Assembly: GCF_017498545.1 (NCBI RefSeq)
Contig: NZ_CP071793.1
Coordinates: forward strand, 682,001 to 746,000
Source: Sulfidibacter corallicola
GTDB taxonomy: Bacteria > Acidobacteriota > Holophagae > Acanthopleuribacterales > Acanthopleuribacteraceae
Length of the DNA: 64,000 nt
Direction: 5' to 3'
The translations under genes and the position numbers were made by a program. Positions 27,616 to 36,807 of the stretch are shown piece by piece. Each line of letters starts with the position of its first letter. Position 1 is the stretch's first letter. Under the pieces are notes generated by a model, which was not told where the DNA came from, searched no databases, and was given only the letters and a program-made list of their open reading frames with translations.

Positions 27616-30501
27616 ATGAAAAACACGCTGAAGATTTTGCGTTCATGCGCACTGCTGGCCCTCTTGTCGGTCGGCCTTTCGAGCCCGCTCTGGGCCTGGG
27701 AGGAGGGAAAACCGGGCGCGGCGTCGGTGGCACCCGATGCCTGGCGTCTCGACGCACCGATTCCCATGGATCCCCATGTCCTGGTCAAACGTCTCGACAA
27801 CGGCCTGACCTACTATATTCGCAAGAACGCGAAACCGGAGAACCGCGCCCAACTGCGGTTGGTGGTCAACGCCGGCTCGCTTCAGGAGACCGAAGCGCAA
27901 CTGGGGCTGGCCCACTTTCTGGAGCACATGGCATTCAACGGAACCAAGCATTTCGCCAAACTGGACCTGATCAACTATCTCCAATCGATCGGCATGCGGT
28001 TCGGGGCCGACATCAATGCCTACACCTCGTTCGACGAGACGGTGTACATGCTCGAAATTCCCACCGACGATGCGGAAATCAGGGACAAGGCATTTCAGAT
28101 CCTCGAGGATTGGGCCGCCCACATCACCCTGGATCCGGAAGAGGTGGAGAAAGAGCGGGGCGTCGTATTGGAAGAGTGGCGCAGTGGCCAGGGTGCCCAA
28201 ATGCGCGTGTTCAAGGAACAGTTTCCGGTCCTGTTTCGCGGCTCGCGATATGCGGACCGCCTGCCGATCGGCAAACCCGAAATCATCAAGAGCGCGCCGG
28301 TGGAACAATTTCAGGCCTTTTATCGCGATTGGTATCGACCCGACCTGATGGCGGTCGTCGTGGTCGGTGACGTGGACGTGGCGGAAATCGAGAAAAAAAT
28401 CACCGATCATTTCGGTCACCTCAAAAACCCGGACAAACCCAAGCCCCGCGAGACCTATCCGGTTCCGCCCCACGACGAAACCCTGTACGTGGCGTCGACC
28501 GATTCCGAGCTCACCTCTTCCAGCGTGCGCATCGAGTACAAACACGCGGCCCAAACCGCCAAAACCGTGGCCGACATCCGCGAATCGTTCGTGGAGAACC
28601 TCTATTTCTCCATGCTCAACGATCGCCTGCGCGAGCGGCTGCAGGAAGCCAATCCGCCTTATGTCTATGCCTATTCTTCCAAGGGCGGGTTCGTGCGCAG
28701 CGCCGAAACCTTCAGCCAGTTGGCCGGCGTCAAGGAGAATGCCTTCATGGAAGGCCTGAGCGCGTTGCTGACCGAAGCCGCGCGGGCCAAACGCCACGGC
28801 TTTACCGCCACGGAACTGGCGCGCAAGAAACAGGATTACATGCGCAGCCTGATTTCCGCCTGGGAAGAGCGCGACAAGACGGAGAACCGAAGCTACGTCG
28901 GCAACTACGTGGAGCACTACCTGGAACAGTCGCCGATGATGGGCATCGAGAACACCCTGTCCTTCGCCCGTCGCTACCTGCCCGAGATCAAGATCGAGGA
29001 GATCAACAAGGTGGCGGGACGCTGGGTTCGCGATACCAACCGCGTCATCCTGATCGAAGCTCCGGAGAAGGAAGGGTTGAAGCTGCCCACCAAGGAAGAG
29101 GTGCTGGGTCTCATCGAGAAGATCGACAAATCGGAGATCGAACCCTACGACGACCGCGCTTCCGATGCGCCCCTGATGGCCGACAAGCCCAAGCCGGGCA
29201 AGGTGATCTCCCAACAGAACCTGGTGCTGGGCATCACCGAGTGGATGCTCTCCAACGGTGTACGCGTTCTGGTCAAACCCACCGATTTCAAGAACGACGA
29301 AGTGTTGTTCAGCGGTTTTCAACCGGGCGGCCATTCCACGGCCGATGACGCGGTCTACGTGCCGGCCGTCACGGCCACCAGCCTGCTGCGGCAAAGCGGC
29401 CTGGGCGATTTCGACGCGATCCAGTTGCGCAAGAAGCTGGCGGGCAAGATCGTGGCGGTCAGCCCCTACATCGGCGGCCTCGAACAGGGGTTCAGCGGTC
29501 AGGCGGCCCCGGCCGATCTGGAAACGCTGTTCGTGTTGACCTACCTTTATTTCACGGCGCCCCGCTTCGACGAGGATGCCCTCCAGTCGGTGAAAACCCG
29601 TTGGACGGCCTTCGTGGCCAATCGCTCCAAGGATCCGGGAACGGTGTTCGAGGACGAGGTCCAGCGCGTGCTCTACCAGGATCATCCGCGCTATCAACCC
29701 TGGACCGCGGAACGCATCGAGAAACTGAATCTGGAAGCTTCGAAACGCACCTATCGCGAGCGTTTCGCCGATGCCGAAGGCTTCACCTTCGTCCTGGTTG
29801 GCAATTTCGACCTGATGAAACTGCGCCCGATGGTGGAGACCTATCTGGGCAGCCTGCCCACGACCAAGCGCAAGGACGCCTGGCGCGACATCGACGCCGA
29901 TTTCGTTCCGGGCGTCAAGGAGATCACGGTCAGTCGCGGTGTGGAACCCAAGAGTCAGGTCCGCCTCATTTTTCACGGCTCGGCCGAGTGGCAACACGAA
30001 CGGCGTTTGCACCTGAGTGCGCTCAACCAGGTCTTGCAGAATCGCTTCCGCGAAATCCTGCGGGAAGAGATGGGCGGCGTCTACGGCGTCGGTGTCAACG
30101 GCGCGCTCATGGATGAACCGAAGGAGCGCTTCTTCCAGCGGATCGGGTTCACCTGCGATCCGGAAAAGGTCGATGACCTGGTGAAGGCGGTCTACGACGA
30201 GATCCAGCGCATCCAGAAAGAAGGCATCGAGGAAAGTTACGTGCAGAAGGTTCGGGAAACGCTGCTGCGAAACCACGAAGTCAACCTGAAGCAAAACCAG
30301 TTTTGGCTGAGCACCATCGCCTACTATGCCAAAAAGGAGATGTCCTTCGAGAAAATCAAGGGTTTCGAAGCTCGGGTGAAGGGTCTGACGCCCGAAATCA
30401 TCAAAGAGGCGGCCAACAACTACTACCGCTTCGACAGCCGTTTCAAGGCGGTCCTGGTTCCCGGTGAGAACGCCGGTGCTTCCTCGGAAAACGCCAACTG
30501 A
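27616..30501 (+). CDS. M16-family zinc protease (pitrilysin/insulinase-like)
   Basis: A 961-residue protein. ATG at 27616 has GGAG six bases upstream and begins a signal peptide (MKNTLKILRSCALLALLSVG, ending near SPLWA). The active site HFLEH (His100, Glu103, His104) is the inverted zinc motif HxxEH; the third ligand is probably a Glu in VEKERGVVLEEWR about 75 residues later. Two M16 halves are present: the N-terminal active one (about 50-480) and a C-terminal copy (about 540-940) without the zinc motif, the usual pitrilysin layout. Predicted periplasmic peptidase acting on unfolded or short peptides. Followed 117 bp later by proB. Confidence 0.92.
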   Translation: MKNTLKILRSCALLALLSVGLSSPLWAWEEGKPGAASVAPDAWRLDAPIPMDPHVLVKRLDNGLTYYIRKNAKPENRAQLRLVVNAGSLQETEAQLGLAHFLEHMAFNGTKHFAKLDLINYLQSIGMRFGADINAYTSFDETVYMLEIPTDDAEIRDKAFQILEDWAAHITLDPEEVEKERGVVLEEWRSGQGAQMRVFKEQFPVLFRGSRYADRLPIGKPEIIKSAPVEQFQAFYRDWYRPDLMAVVVVGDVDVAEIEKKITDHFGHLKNPDKPKPRETYPVPPHDETLYVASTDSELTSSSVRIEYKHAAQTAKTVADIRESFVENLYFSMLNDRLRERLQEANPPYVYAYSSKGGFVRSAETFSQLAGVKENAFMEGLSALLTEAARAKRHGFTATELARKKQDYMRSLISAWEERDKTENRSYVGNYVEHYLEQSPMMGIENTLSFARRYLPEIKIEEINKVAGRWVRDTNRVILIEAPEKEGLKLPTKEEVLGLIEKIDKSEIEPYDDRASDAPLMADKPKPGKVISQQNLVLGITEWMLSNGVRVLVKPTDFKNDEVLFSGFQPGGHSTADDAVYVPAVTATSLLRQSGLGDFDAIQLRKKLAGKIVAVSPYIGGLEQGFSGQAAPADLETLFVLTYLYFTAPRFDEDALQSVKTRWTAFVANRSKDPGTVFEDEVQRVLYQDHPRYQPWTAERIEKLNLEASKRTYRERFADAEGFTFVLVGNFDLMKLRPMVETYLGSLPTTKRKDAWRDIDADFVPGVKEITVSRGVEPKSQVRLIFHGSAEWQHERRLHLSALNQVLQNRFREILREEMGGVYGVGVNGALMDEPKERFFQRIGFTCDPEKVDDLVKAVYDEIQRIQKEGIEESYVQKVRETLLRNHEVNLKQNQFWLSTIAYYAKKEMSFEKIKGFEARVKGLTPEIIKEAANNYYRFDSRFKAVLVPGENAGASSENAN

Positions 30502-30509
30502 TCGCGCAC

Positions 30510-30550
30510 GATCGATGCCGATTCGAGGGGTCGGCATCGGTCGATTTTCG
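30510..30550 (+). terminator. Possible terminator after the M16 gene
   Basis: The stem GATGCCGA / TCGGCATC (30514-30521 and 30531-30538) has a 9-nt loop and is followed by GGTCGATTTTCG. The T run is short, so termination may be partial. proB follows with its own SD. Confidence 0.45.
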
Positions 30551-30618
30551 ATGCGGTTGCACATGCCGCGAAGCAGCAAGTTCTGCTATGCTTTGGGCAC
30601 CCATTTCCGGAGTGCGCC

Positions 30619-31815
30619 ATGGATCCCCGACCCTCCCTCACATCCACCACCGAATCTAGCGGGCTCCCGTTGGCTTTGCCGGAATGGAAACGAGCCGTCA
30701 TCAAGGTGGGCAGTGCGCTGGTGGCGCCGGACGGCAAGGGATGCAGCACCCAATACCTCCTGTCGCTGGCCCGTTTCATCACCGAGAGCAAGCGCACCGG
30801 CAAGGAAGTGGTCCTGGTGAGTTCCGGCGCGGTGGCGGCCGGCATGCCGCTCCATCCGCGGGTCAAGGCGGGCCGGCGATCCCTGATCGAAAAGCAGGCG
30901 CTGGCGGCGATCGGCCAGTCGATGTTGATGGCGCACTGGTCCCGCCTCTTCGATTTTCCCTGCGCCCAGATCCTGCTGACCCACGACGACCTGCTTCACC
31001 GCAAGCGATTCGTCAACGCAAAGAACACCTTACTCGAATTGTTGAAGATCGGTGTGCTGCCCATCGTCAACGAGAACGATTCCGTCGCGGTCGAGGAATT
31101 GAAGGTCGGCGACAACGACAACCTGGCGGCCCACGTGGCGGTGCTTGCCGAAGCCGATCTGCTGCTCATTTTTTCCGATATCGACGGGCTCTTCGACGCC
31201 GATCCCCGCAAGCATCCCGGTGCCGTGCTGATCCCCGAGGTACACCGCATCGACGAGGAGATCTTCGCCCTCGCCGGCGGCAGCGTCAGCTCGGTCGGCA
31301 CCGGCGGCATGATCACCAAACTTCAGGCCGCCGCCAAGGCCTCCGATCGCGGCATTCACGCCGCGATTCTCAACGGCACGCGCGGCGAGTCGGTGGAAGC
31401 GCTGCTGCGCGGCCACCTCACCGGTACCCTGTTTCATCGCACGGCCAATCCCCGCACCGCCAAAAAGCATTGGATCAGCCATGCACTGCCCTGTCAGGGG
31501 CGGATCTGGGTCGACCAAGGCGCGGTGCGCGCGCTGAGTCGCGAGGGTGCTTCGCTGCTCCCCTCGGGCATTTCGCGCCTCGAGGGCACCTTTCAACGGG
31601 GTGACGCCGTGGAGATTCACCACGAGGAGCGGGGCCTGGTCGGCAAGGGGATCACCCAATACGGTGCCGCCGATTTGGAAAAGCTTTGCGGTTGCAAGAG
31701 CGCCGACATCCGCGGGCTGTTGGGCTATGCCTACACCGACGTGATCATTCATCGCAACGACCTGGTGCTGTGCGACGAACCGCCGCTCGAGGGGATCGCC
31801 ACAGCTCCTCGTTGA
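30619..31815 (+). CDS. proB: Glutamate 5-kinase
   Basis: A 398-residue protein. ATG at 30619 follows CCGGAG. It phosphorylates glutamate to gamma-glutamyl phosphate, the first step of proline synthesis. The amino-acid-kinase fold shows WKRAVIKVGSALV, VLVSSGAVAAG, VNENDSVAVEEL.. GDND, and SDIDGLFDADPR; GTGGMITKLQAA is the conserved GGMxTK motif. Residues from about 290 onward form the C-terminal PUA domain (GRIWVDQGAVRAL). An N-terminal extension of about 24 residues precedes the core. It pairs with proA 72 bp downstream. In enterobacteria proline inhibits the enzyme; that is not visible in sequence. Confidence 0.96.
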   Translation: MDPRPSLTSTTESSGLPLALPEWKRAVIKVGSALVAPDGKGCSTQYLLSLARFITESKRTGKEVVLVSSGAVAAGMPLHPRVKAGRRSLIEKQALAAIGQSMLMAHWSRLFDFPCAQILLTHDDLLHRKRFVNAKNTLLELLKIGVLPIVNENDSVAVEELKVGDNDNLAAHVAVLAEADLLLIFSDIDGLFDADPRKHPGAVLIPEVHRIDEEIFALAGGSVSSVGTGGMITKLQAAAKASDRGIHAAILNGTRGESVEALLRGHLTGTLFHRTANPRTAKKHWISHALPCQGRIWVDQGAVRALSREGASLLPSGISRLEGTFQRGDAVEIHHEERGLVGKGITQYGAADLEKLCGCKSADIRGLLGYAYTDVIIHRNDLVLCDEPPLEGIATAPR

Positions 31816-31887
31816 TCGCTTTCCCACCCTGAAGCGGCCACTTCGACCCCGGTCGGGTCGAGCCGTCATTCCCAAGGAGTCATCACC

Positions 31888-33186
31888 ATGGCACAGCAGA
31901 TCGAGCAGGAACAGCAGGACACGGAATTGGTCGCCTTCGCGGCCGCATGTAAAAAGGCCTCGCGCGTGGTGGCGGGCCTCGACGGCGCGGCCAAGGACCG
32001 GCTGTTGCGCGATATGGCGGACCGCCTGGTCGCCTCGGAGGTCGACATCCTGGCCGCGAACGGGATCGACATGGACAACGCACGTGAAAACGGGCTCTCC
32101 AGCGCGATGATCGACCGCTTGGCCCTGAGCACCGAGCGCATTGCCGGCATGGCCGACGCCTTGCGCGAAGTGGCCGCCCTGCCGGATCCCGTCGGCGAGG
32201 TCACGCGCATGTGGCGCCGACCCAACGGCATCGAGGTGGGCCGCGTGCGCATTCCGCTGGGCGTGATCTGCATGATCTACGAATCGCGACCCAACGTGAC
32301 CGTGGATGCCGCCGGGCTTTGCCTGAAGGCCGGGAACGGCGTCATCCTGCGCGGAGGCAAAGAGGCGTTCCACACCAATCACGCCCTGGCCGCGGTGTTG
32401 CGCGCCGTTCTGAACGAACACGGCGTCCCCGGCGAAGCGGTCAGTCTGGTTCCGACTACCGATCGCGCCGCCATGAACACCCTGCTGACCCTCGAATCGC
32501 TGATCGACCTGGTCATTCCTCGCGGCGGCGAGGGGCTGATCCGCTACGTGGCCAAGACCAGCCAAATCCCGGTCATCAAGCACTACAAGGGGGTCTGCCA
32601 CCTCTATGTCCACGCCGATGCCGAGATCGATATGGCGCTGAACCTCCTGATCGACGGCAAGGCTTCACGGCCGGGTGTGTGCAATGCCTTGGAAACGCTG
32701 CTCGTTCACCGCGACATCGCTCCGCGGTTCCTCGAGCGCGCCGGCGCCCTGTTGCGCGAGAAGGGCGTGACGGTGCGCGGTTGTGCCGAAACGCGCGACC
32801 TGCTGCCCTGGGCCGAACCCGCCGACGAGGCGGACTACGACGCAGAGTTCCTCGACCTGATTCTGGCCGTGCGCGTGGTCGACGACTACGACGCCGCCGT
32901 GGCCCACATCCATCGATTCGGCTCGGATCACACCGAGGTGATCTGCACCCGCGATTACCGCGTTTCGCGTGCGTTCGTGCGCGACGTCAACGCTTCGGTG
33001 GTGATGGTCAACGCCTCGTCGCGCTTTTCCGATGGCGGACAGCTCGGTCTGGGGGCCGAGATCGGCATTTCCACCACCCGGCTGCATGCCTATGGGCCCA
33101 TGGGCCTGGTGTCCCTCACCACCCAGAAGTTCGTGGTGTTCGGCGATGGCCAAACGCGGCATCGAGCCGCCATCGAATCGAAGTGA
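31888..33186 (+). CDS. proA: Gamma-glutamyl phosphate reductase
   Basis: A 432-residue protein. ATG at 31888 behind AAGGAG. An NADPH-dependent reductase of the aldehyde dehydrogenase superfamily that converts gamma-glutamyl phosphate to glutamate semialdehyde, the second step of proline synthesis. Typical signatures include [41 protein letters not shown], and the catalytic cysteine in [14 protein letters not shown]. The C-terminus has [12 protein letters not shown] and [20 protein letters not shown]. Full length. It forms an operon with proB. A 58-bp palindromic element begins at the base following the stop codon. Confidence 0.97.
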   Translation: MAQQIEQEQQDTELVAFAAACKKASRVVAGLDGAAKDRLLRDMADRLVASEVDILAANGIDMDNARENGLSSAMIDRLALSTERIAGMADALREVAALPDPVGEVTRMWRRPNGIEVGRVRIPLGVICMIYESRPNVTVDAAGLCLKAGNGVILRGGKEAFHTNHALAAVLRAVLNEHGVPGEAVSLVPTTDRAAMNTLLTLESLIDLVIPRGGEGLIRYVAKTSQIPVIKHYKGVCHLYVHADAEIDMALNLLIDGKASRPGVCNALETLLVHRDIAPRFLERAGALLREKGVTVRGCAETRDLLPWAEPADEADYDAEFLDLILAVRVVDDYDAAVAHIHRFGSDHTEVICTRDYRVSRAFVRDVNASVVMVNASSRFSDGGQLGLGAEIGISTTRLHAYGPMGLVSLTTQKFVVFGDGQTRHRAAIESK

Positions 33187-33244
33187 GTGTCCATCCGGAA
33201 ACGAAATCAATCCGGCAATGGAAGCGATCCGGCTGGATGGATCC
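33187..33244 (+). repeat. 58-bp dispersed palindromic element, copy 2 (diverged)
   Basis: It begins GTGTCCATCCGGAAAC and ends CGGCTGGATGGATCC, exactly 58 bp, matching the copy at 27352 with several substitutions in both arms. It directly abuts the proA stop codon and so lies in the proBA 3' untranslated region. Confidence 0.75.
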
Positions 33245-33493
33245 GGTATCGGCGCTTGGGTTCGAGCTATCGGCAAAGCAGTTGTTCGCGTGGCTGGTCG
33301 AAACCTGAGTGCCGAAACCATGCTGCATGAAGTGCCAGGCCGCTTCACAGGACATCTGTTAATGTAAATCCCGCTGTTTCGGGAGGGGCACGCGTGCGTC
33401 ACGGTCAACGGAAGTGTGGATGGCCTGGGGCGCCGATCACCCGGATGGGGATGGGCGCCCGTCGCGATGCCTAGCCCGAGGCACGGGCACCGT

Positions 33494-33748
33494 TCAGCCG
33501 AGAAGGTCGACCCTGCCGTTGAAATCCGGAGGATCGGGATTCGTGGGAGCCATTTCGGCCAGGTGCTCCGTACCGGTTCTGGATTGGGTCGGGTTGGCAT
33601 TGGCCGTCGCGCTGCCCGCGGCGCTCAACTCGAGTGTATCCTCCACCGGTGGCAGTGATTTGGGTTGGGGGGGCGCCTGTTCCGCCGCGCGTGGTGTCGC
33701 GACGGTCGAGAACGGAAGTTGGTTGTCAACTCCTGTCGTGATGTTCAT
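33494..33748 (-). CDS. Small protein of unknown function
   Basis: An 84-residue protein. ATG at 33748 is preceded by AGAGAGGAATCAT, a good SD, and lies 16 bp downstream of the TPR gene, so the two are probably co-transcribed. The protein is rich in Pro, Ala and Thr and looks disordered, apart from a short patch EDTLELSAAG. It has no signal peptide or membrane segment. The patch recalls the start region of some small export- or sigma-factor-linked proteins, but no family can be assigned. Confidence 0.55.
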   Translation of the reverse strand: MNITTGVDNQLPFSTVATPRAAEQAPPQPKSLPPVEDTLELSAAGSATANANPTQSRTGTEHLAEMAPTNPDPPDFNGRVDLLG

Positions 33749-33764
33749 ATGATTCCTCTCTGAT

Positions 33765-34763
33765 TTAAAAGTCAGGGCATTCGCATTCCGTCACGAAACG
33801 TCGAAGACTTTCCAACATTTCGTCGTTTTGGTGAGCGATCCACTCTTTTAGATCCCTTTCGAGTGTTTGGTAATCTTGATTGCGGCAGCGATAGATCAAC
33901 ATCCATACCGCATTGTTGGTTCTGGAAGCACGTACGAAATTGTGGATCTTGATATGGCGATCGGCTTCCAAGGCGTTTTCGATGCCCTCTCGCAGATTTC
34001 CGTTGAGGACATTGAAAAACCCGATATTTATTCGGGCACTGACCATGCTTTCCAGATCGTTGATCTTGGCGTATTCTTCATAACACAATCTACTGTAACG
34101 AAGACTTTCCACATAGTCGCCCTTGGCGAACGAGATGCGGGTTTTCAGCTCGAAAAAGTAACCCAAATTGGGGTGCGGATTCAATTGGTTGGCCAAGTCC
34201 AGGGCGCGTTCCAGGTAGCTCTCGGCGGCATCCAAATCGCCGAGGTTGATGGTGGCATAGGCGAAACCCTTCAGGGTACGCAACATGCTTGCCGGTTTGT
34301 TTAGCGCCGCGTACCCCGTGAAGGCTCGTTCGAACGCTTCGAGGGCCTTGTCGTACTGGTTGGTTTCGGTCCAGACAAATCCCAGCAGGTAGTTGCATCG
34401 GGCGGCCACGATCGGCCGGGGTCGTTGTTCGAGCACGAACAGGGCATCGCGTTCGGCAAGGGGAATGTTGCCTTTTTTCCAATGGATCCAGGCCCTTCCA
34501 AACACGAACTCGGGATCGTTGGTGGCCAGGGCCAGTTCCTCGAAAAACCATTGCGCGTCGTTGCTGTTGATGTGGCTGACCAGGCTGAGGCCGTATTTAT
34601 AAGGTGTGGTCCCGCGTTGGGCCAAATGGGCTTCGAGTCCGTCTACGTCGTGGTCGAGAAGGTACTGACGCACGATGGACCATTGGCGATAGTGTTGGGG
34701 ATCGGGAAAGATGTCGGCATGCTTCGTATCGTAAAAGACGAGTAACCATGTGATCAGAAACAA
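33765..34763 (-). CDS. TPR-repeat protein
   Basis: A 332-residue protein. The best start is TTG at 34763, with GAGG six bases upstream; no ATG is available near the N-terminus. The first 10 residues are hydrophobic (FLITWLLVF). The rest is helical with TPR-like repeats, e.g. ARCNYLLGFVWTETNQYDKA, YATINLGDLDAAESYLERAL, and FELKTRISFAKGDYVESLRY. It probably acts as a protein-binding scaffold. Similar TPR proteins often sit next to kinases or sensors, but here the only partner is the 84-residue gene downstream. Confidence 0.75.
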   Translation of the reverse strand: MFLITWLLVFYDTKHADIFPDPQHYRQWSIVRQYLLDHDVDGLEAHLAQRGTTPYKYGLSLVSHINSNDAQWFFEELALATNDPEFVFGRAWIHWKKGNIPLAERDALFVLEQRPRPIVAARCNYLLGFVWTETNQYDKALEAFERAFTGYAALNKPASMLRTLKGFAYATINLGDLDAAESYLERALDLANQLNPHPNLGYFFELKTRISFAKGDYVESLRYSRLCYEEYAKINDLESMVSARINIGFFNVLNGNLREGIENALEADRHIKIHNFVRASRTNNAVWMLIYRCRNQDYQTLERDLKEWIAHQNDEMLESLRRFVTECECPDF

Positions 34764-35707
34764 GTGTGGCCTCTGCGGGTATTTGATGACGAGAATAATA
34801 TAAGTCTGTATGTGTTCGAGCGAAAACCGGCTCGTGTGGGTGCGGAGTATATCACGGGGTTAATGAAGGCAAAGCGTTATTTTGATCGAGTGAAGATAAT
34901 TATAGTATTCGCGAATACAATGCTTGGGTGTCGTGGCGGACGTATGCAATCTTCCTCTTTTTCTATCTACTTCACTTGAAGAGTATTGTCTTTTCCGGTG
35001 AGGAGTATTGCTCCCTTCAATTTGCCGCATCGGTTCTTTTAAGATGCGCACTGTGAGCGGCGGGCACGCGTCACCGAGCCACCGATTCCTATTGATTGGG
35101 ATTCGCGTCCTCCCCGCTCACGATCATCCATGCTCGGAATGGCCTTTTCCGGATCTCGGGTGCGGGGATTCGAATCCTCATCCTTTTGCCCAGAGGATGC
35201 CCTTGGGGATTCGAACCCCCGACCTCTCGAGACACTCCGGGTCATCGAGGTGGGTCTTCTTTCGGCGGGCCTGGTGTGCCCGCGGTTGAGATGTATTTCG
35301 AGGATCCGATCTCGGAGGGGAGTGCTCCGATCCCGACCGACCCCCAACCAAAGCCTTCAAATACCACTTCCACGGGGGGAGGCCGGGGGATGGGCTTCTC
35401 CCGCTCCTTTTTTCATTGAGTGCTCATTCAGCCAGGCCGGTTTGGTGGCGCCCTACCTCCCGTTTCCGGGCTGTCTTGAGGGGGACCGATTCCGGTTGCG
35501 CTTCGTCTTTTTTCCAAGGGTACCGTCCCCTCCACCACTCGGGAGATTGAGATTGCCCCGTTCCTGGATGGGCACTAGAATGGGTTTGCGCGAATCTCCC
35601 CTTTTCCATGTTCGAGCCGATCGGTGCCTCCCGCGTTCCGTACCGGGCAGGTGGTCTTCTCCGCGGAGCTTCGCTCGAGTTCCATTTCGGCACGAGGGAG
35701 TCATTCG
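34764..35707. other. Divergent intergenic region with tRNA-like fragments
   Basis: It lies between the TPR gene (minus) and the lipase-like gene (plus). It is AT-rich at 34780-35010. Two sequences resembling tRNA T-arms on the minus strand lie at 35160-35215. A half-copy of the 58-bp element (TTCCTGGATGGGCAC) ends at 35575. No protein-coding gene is supported. Confidence 0.5.
35160..35215 (-). other. Two tandem tRNA T-arm-like fragments
   Basis: Read on the minus strand, the segments GGGGGTTCGAATCCCCAAGG and GAGGATTCGAATCCCCGC each have a T-loop (TTCGAAT) closed by a G/C stem, as at the 3' end of tRNAs. No matching acceptor, D-arm or anticodon arm is found upstream, so neither is an intact tRNA gene. 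They may be remnants of tRNA 3' ends left by integration events. Confidence 0.4.
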
Positions 35708-36601
35708 ATGGTATCGACCACCCAGACCACGCATTTCGAGGAACACATCGAGATCGAGGGCTATCGAGAAAGGGTCTTCCTTCAGGGTTGGACCCCGGAA
35801 TCGCCGGCCCGTGCACTGATCTGTCTCGTCCATGGTTTGGGCGAGCACGGCGGTCGCTACGATCATTTGGCGGCGTATTTCAATCGGGAAGGCATCGCCG
35901 TGACGGTCATGGACATGCGTGGCCATGGCCGCAGCGACGGACCCCGCGGCCATTTTCCCGGCTACCCGGCGATCTTTGCGGAAATCGATGGGCTCCTGCT
36001 CGAGGGTGCGCGACGCTGCGCCGGCGTTCCCGTTTTCCTCTATGGTCACAGCATGGGCGGCAACATGGTGTTGAGTTACCTTTTGCGCCACCAGTCGAGC
36101 GTGCCCCTTGCCGGCTCGATCGCGACCGGACCCCTCCTGCGCACGGCCTTCGAGCCGCCGTCCTGGAAAGTGTTCATGGGTAAATTACTGTATGCCGTCT
36201 GGCCAGGCTTTTCGATGGCCAACGAGCTGGATACCAAGGGGTTGGCTCGCGATCCGGAGGTCGCGAGCAAGTACCTCGCGGACCCGTTGGTCCACAATCG
36301 AATCACGCCCCGGTTCATGGATGTCATGGATGGCGGCGAATATTTGATCGAGCATGCCGCCTCGTTGGCGACGCCCCTGTTGCTGCTTCACGGCGAACGG
36401 GATCCGATCACCTCCGCGCCGGCCAGCGCCGAATTCGCCGAGAAGGCGGGGGCCCGGTGTCGTTTCAAGTCTTGGCCGGACCTGTTGCACGAAATCCACA
36501 ACGAGCCTGAAAAGGAAGAGGTTTTTGCTTGCGAGTTGGCCTGGATGGAAGAGCGGATCGCGGCCATCTCGAACGGCGGTCGCGCGCCCGAATCCACCTG
36601 A
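35708..36601 (+). CDS. Alpha/beta hydrolase, monoacylglycerol lipase/lysophospholipase-like
   Basis: A 297-residue protein. ATG at 35708 follows GAGGGAG with good spacing; the open frame further upstream has no SD. A serine hydrolase of the Hydrolase_4 family: oxyanion strand CLVHGLGEHGGRY, MDMRGHGRSDGP, nucleophile elbow YGHSMGGN (Ser about 115), acid in LLLHGERDPITS, and the catalytic His in LLHEIHNE. It probably hydrolyses monoacylglycerols or lysophospholipids in the cytoplasm. No signal peptide. The PQQ-repeat gene follows 206 bp downstream. Confidence 0.88.
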   Translation: MVSTTQTTHFEEHIEIEGYRERVFLQGWTPESPARALICLVHGLGEHGGRYDHLAAYFNREGIAVTVMDMRGHGRSDGPRGHFPGYPAIFAEIDGLLLEGARRCAGVPVFLYGHSMGGNMVLSYLLRHQSSVPLAGSIATGPLLRTAFEPPSWKVFMGKLLYAVWPGFSMANELDTKGLARDPEVASKYLADPLVHNRITPRFMDVMDGGEYLIEHAASLATPLLLLHGERDPITSAPASAEFAEKAGARCRFKSWPDLLHEIHNEPEKEEVFACELAWMEERIAAISNGGRAPEST

Positions 36602-36807
36602 TGCAGTCGATTCCAAGTTCGCCCCAACATCCCTGTCCGAGACCTTAGCGGACTGGTTTTTCTGGTGATACTCCGGTTCCCGGTTATAATTCATCCCATC
36701 TTACTGATTTGCGATTTTCGATCAGCACCGGTGCTTTCCCGCCCGAGTCGGTTTTGTGGATCGTCCTGGGATGGGTGCCGGTCAAGGTTACCGGGGAGGT
36801 TACCAAG

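Noticed and set aside
27643..30579. 978-codon open frame on the minus strand
   Set aside because: Antisense of the M16 protease, which has HFLEH and a signal peptide.
35160..35215. Intact tRNA gene
   Set aside because: Only T-arm-like segments are present; D-arm, anticodon arm and acceptor pairing cannot be found on either side.
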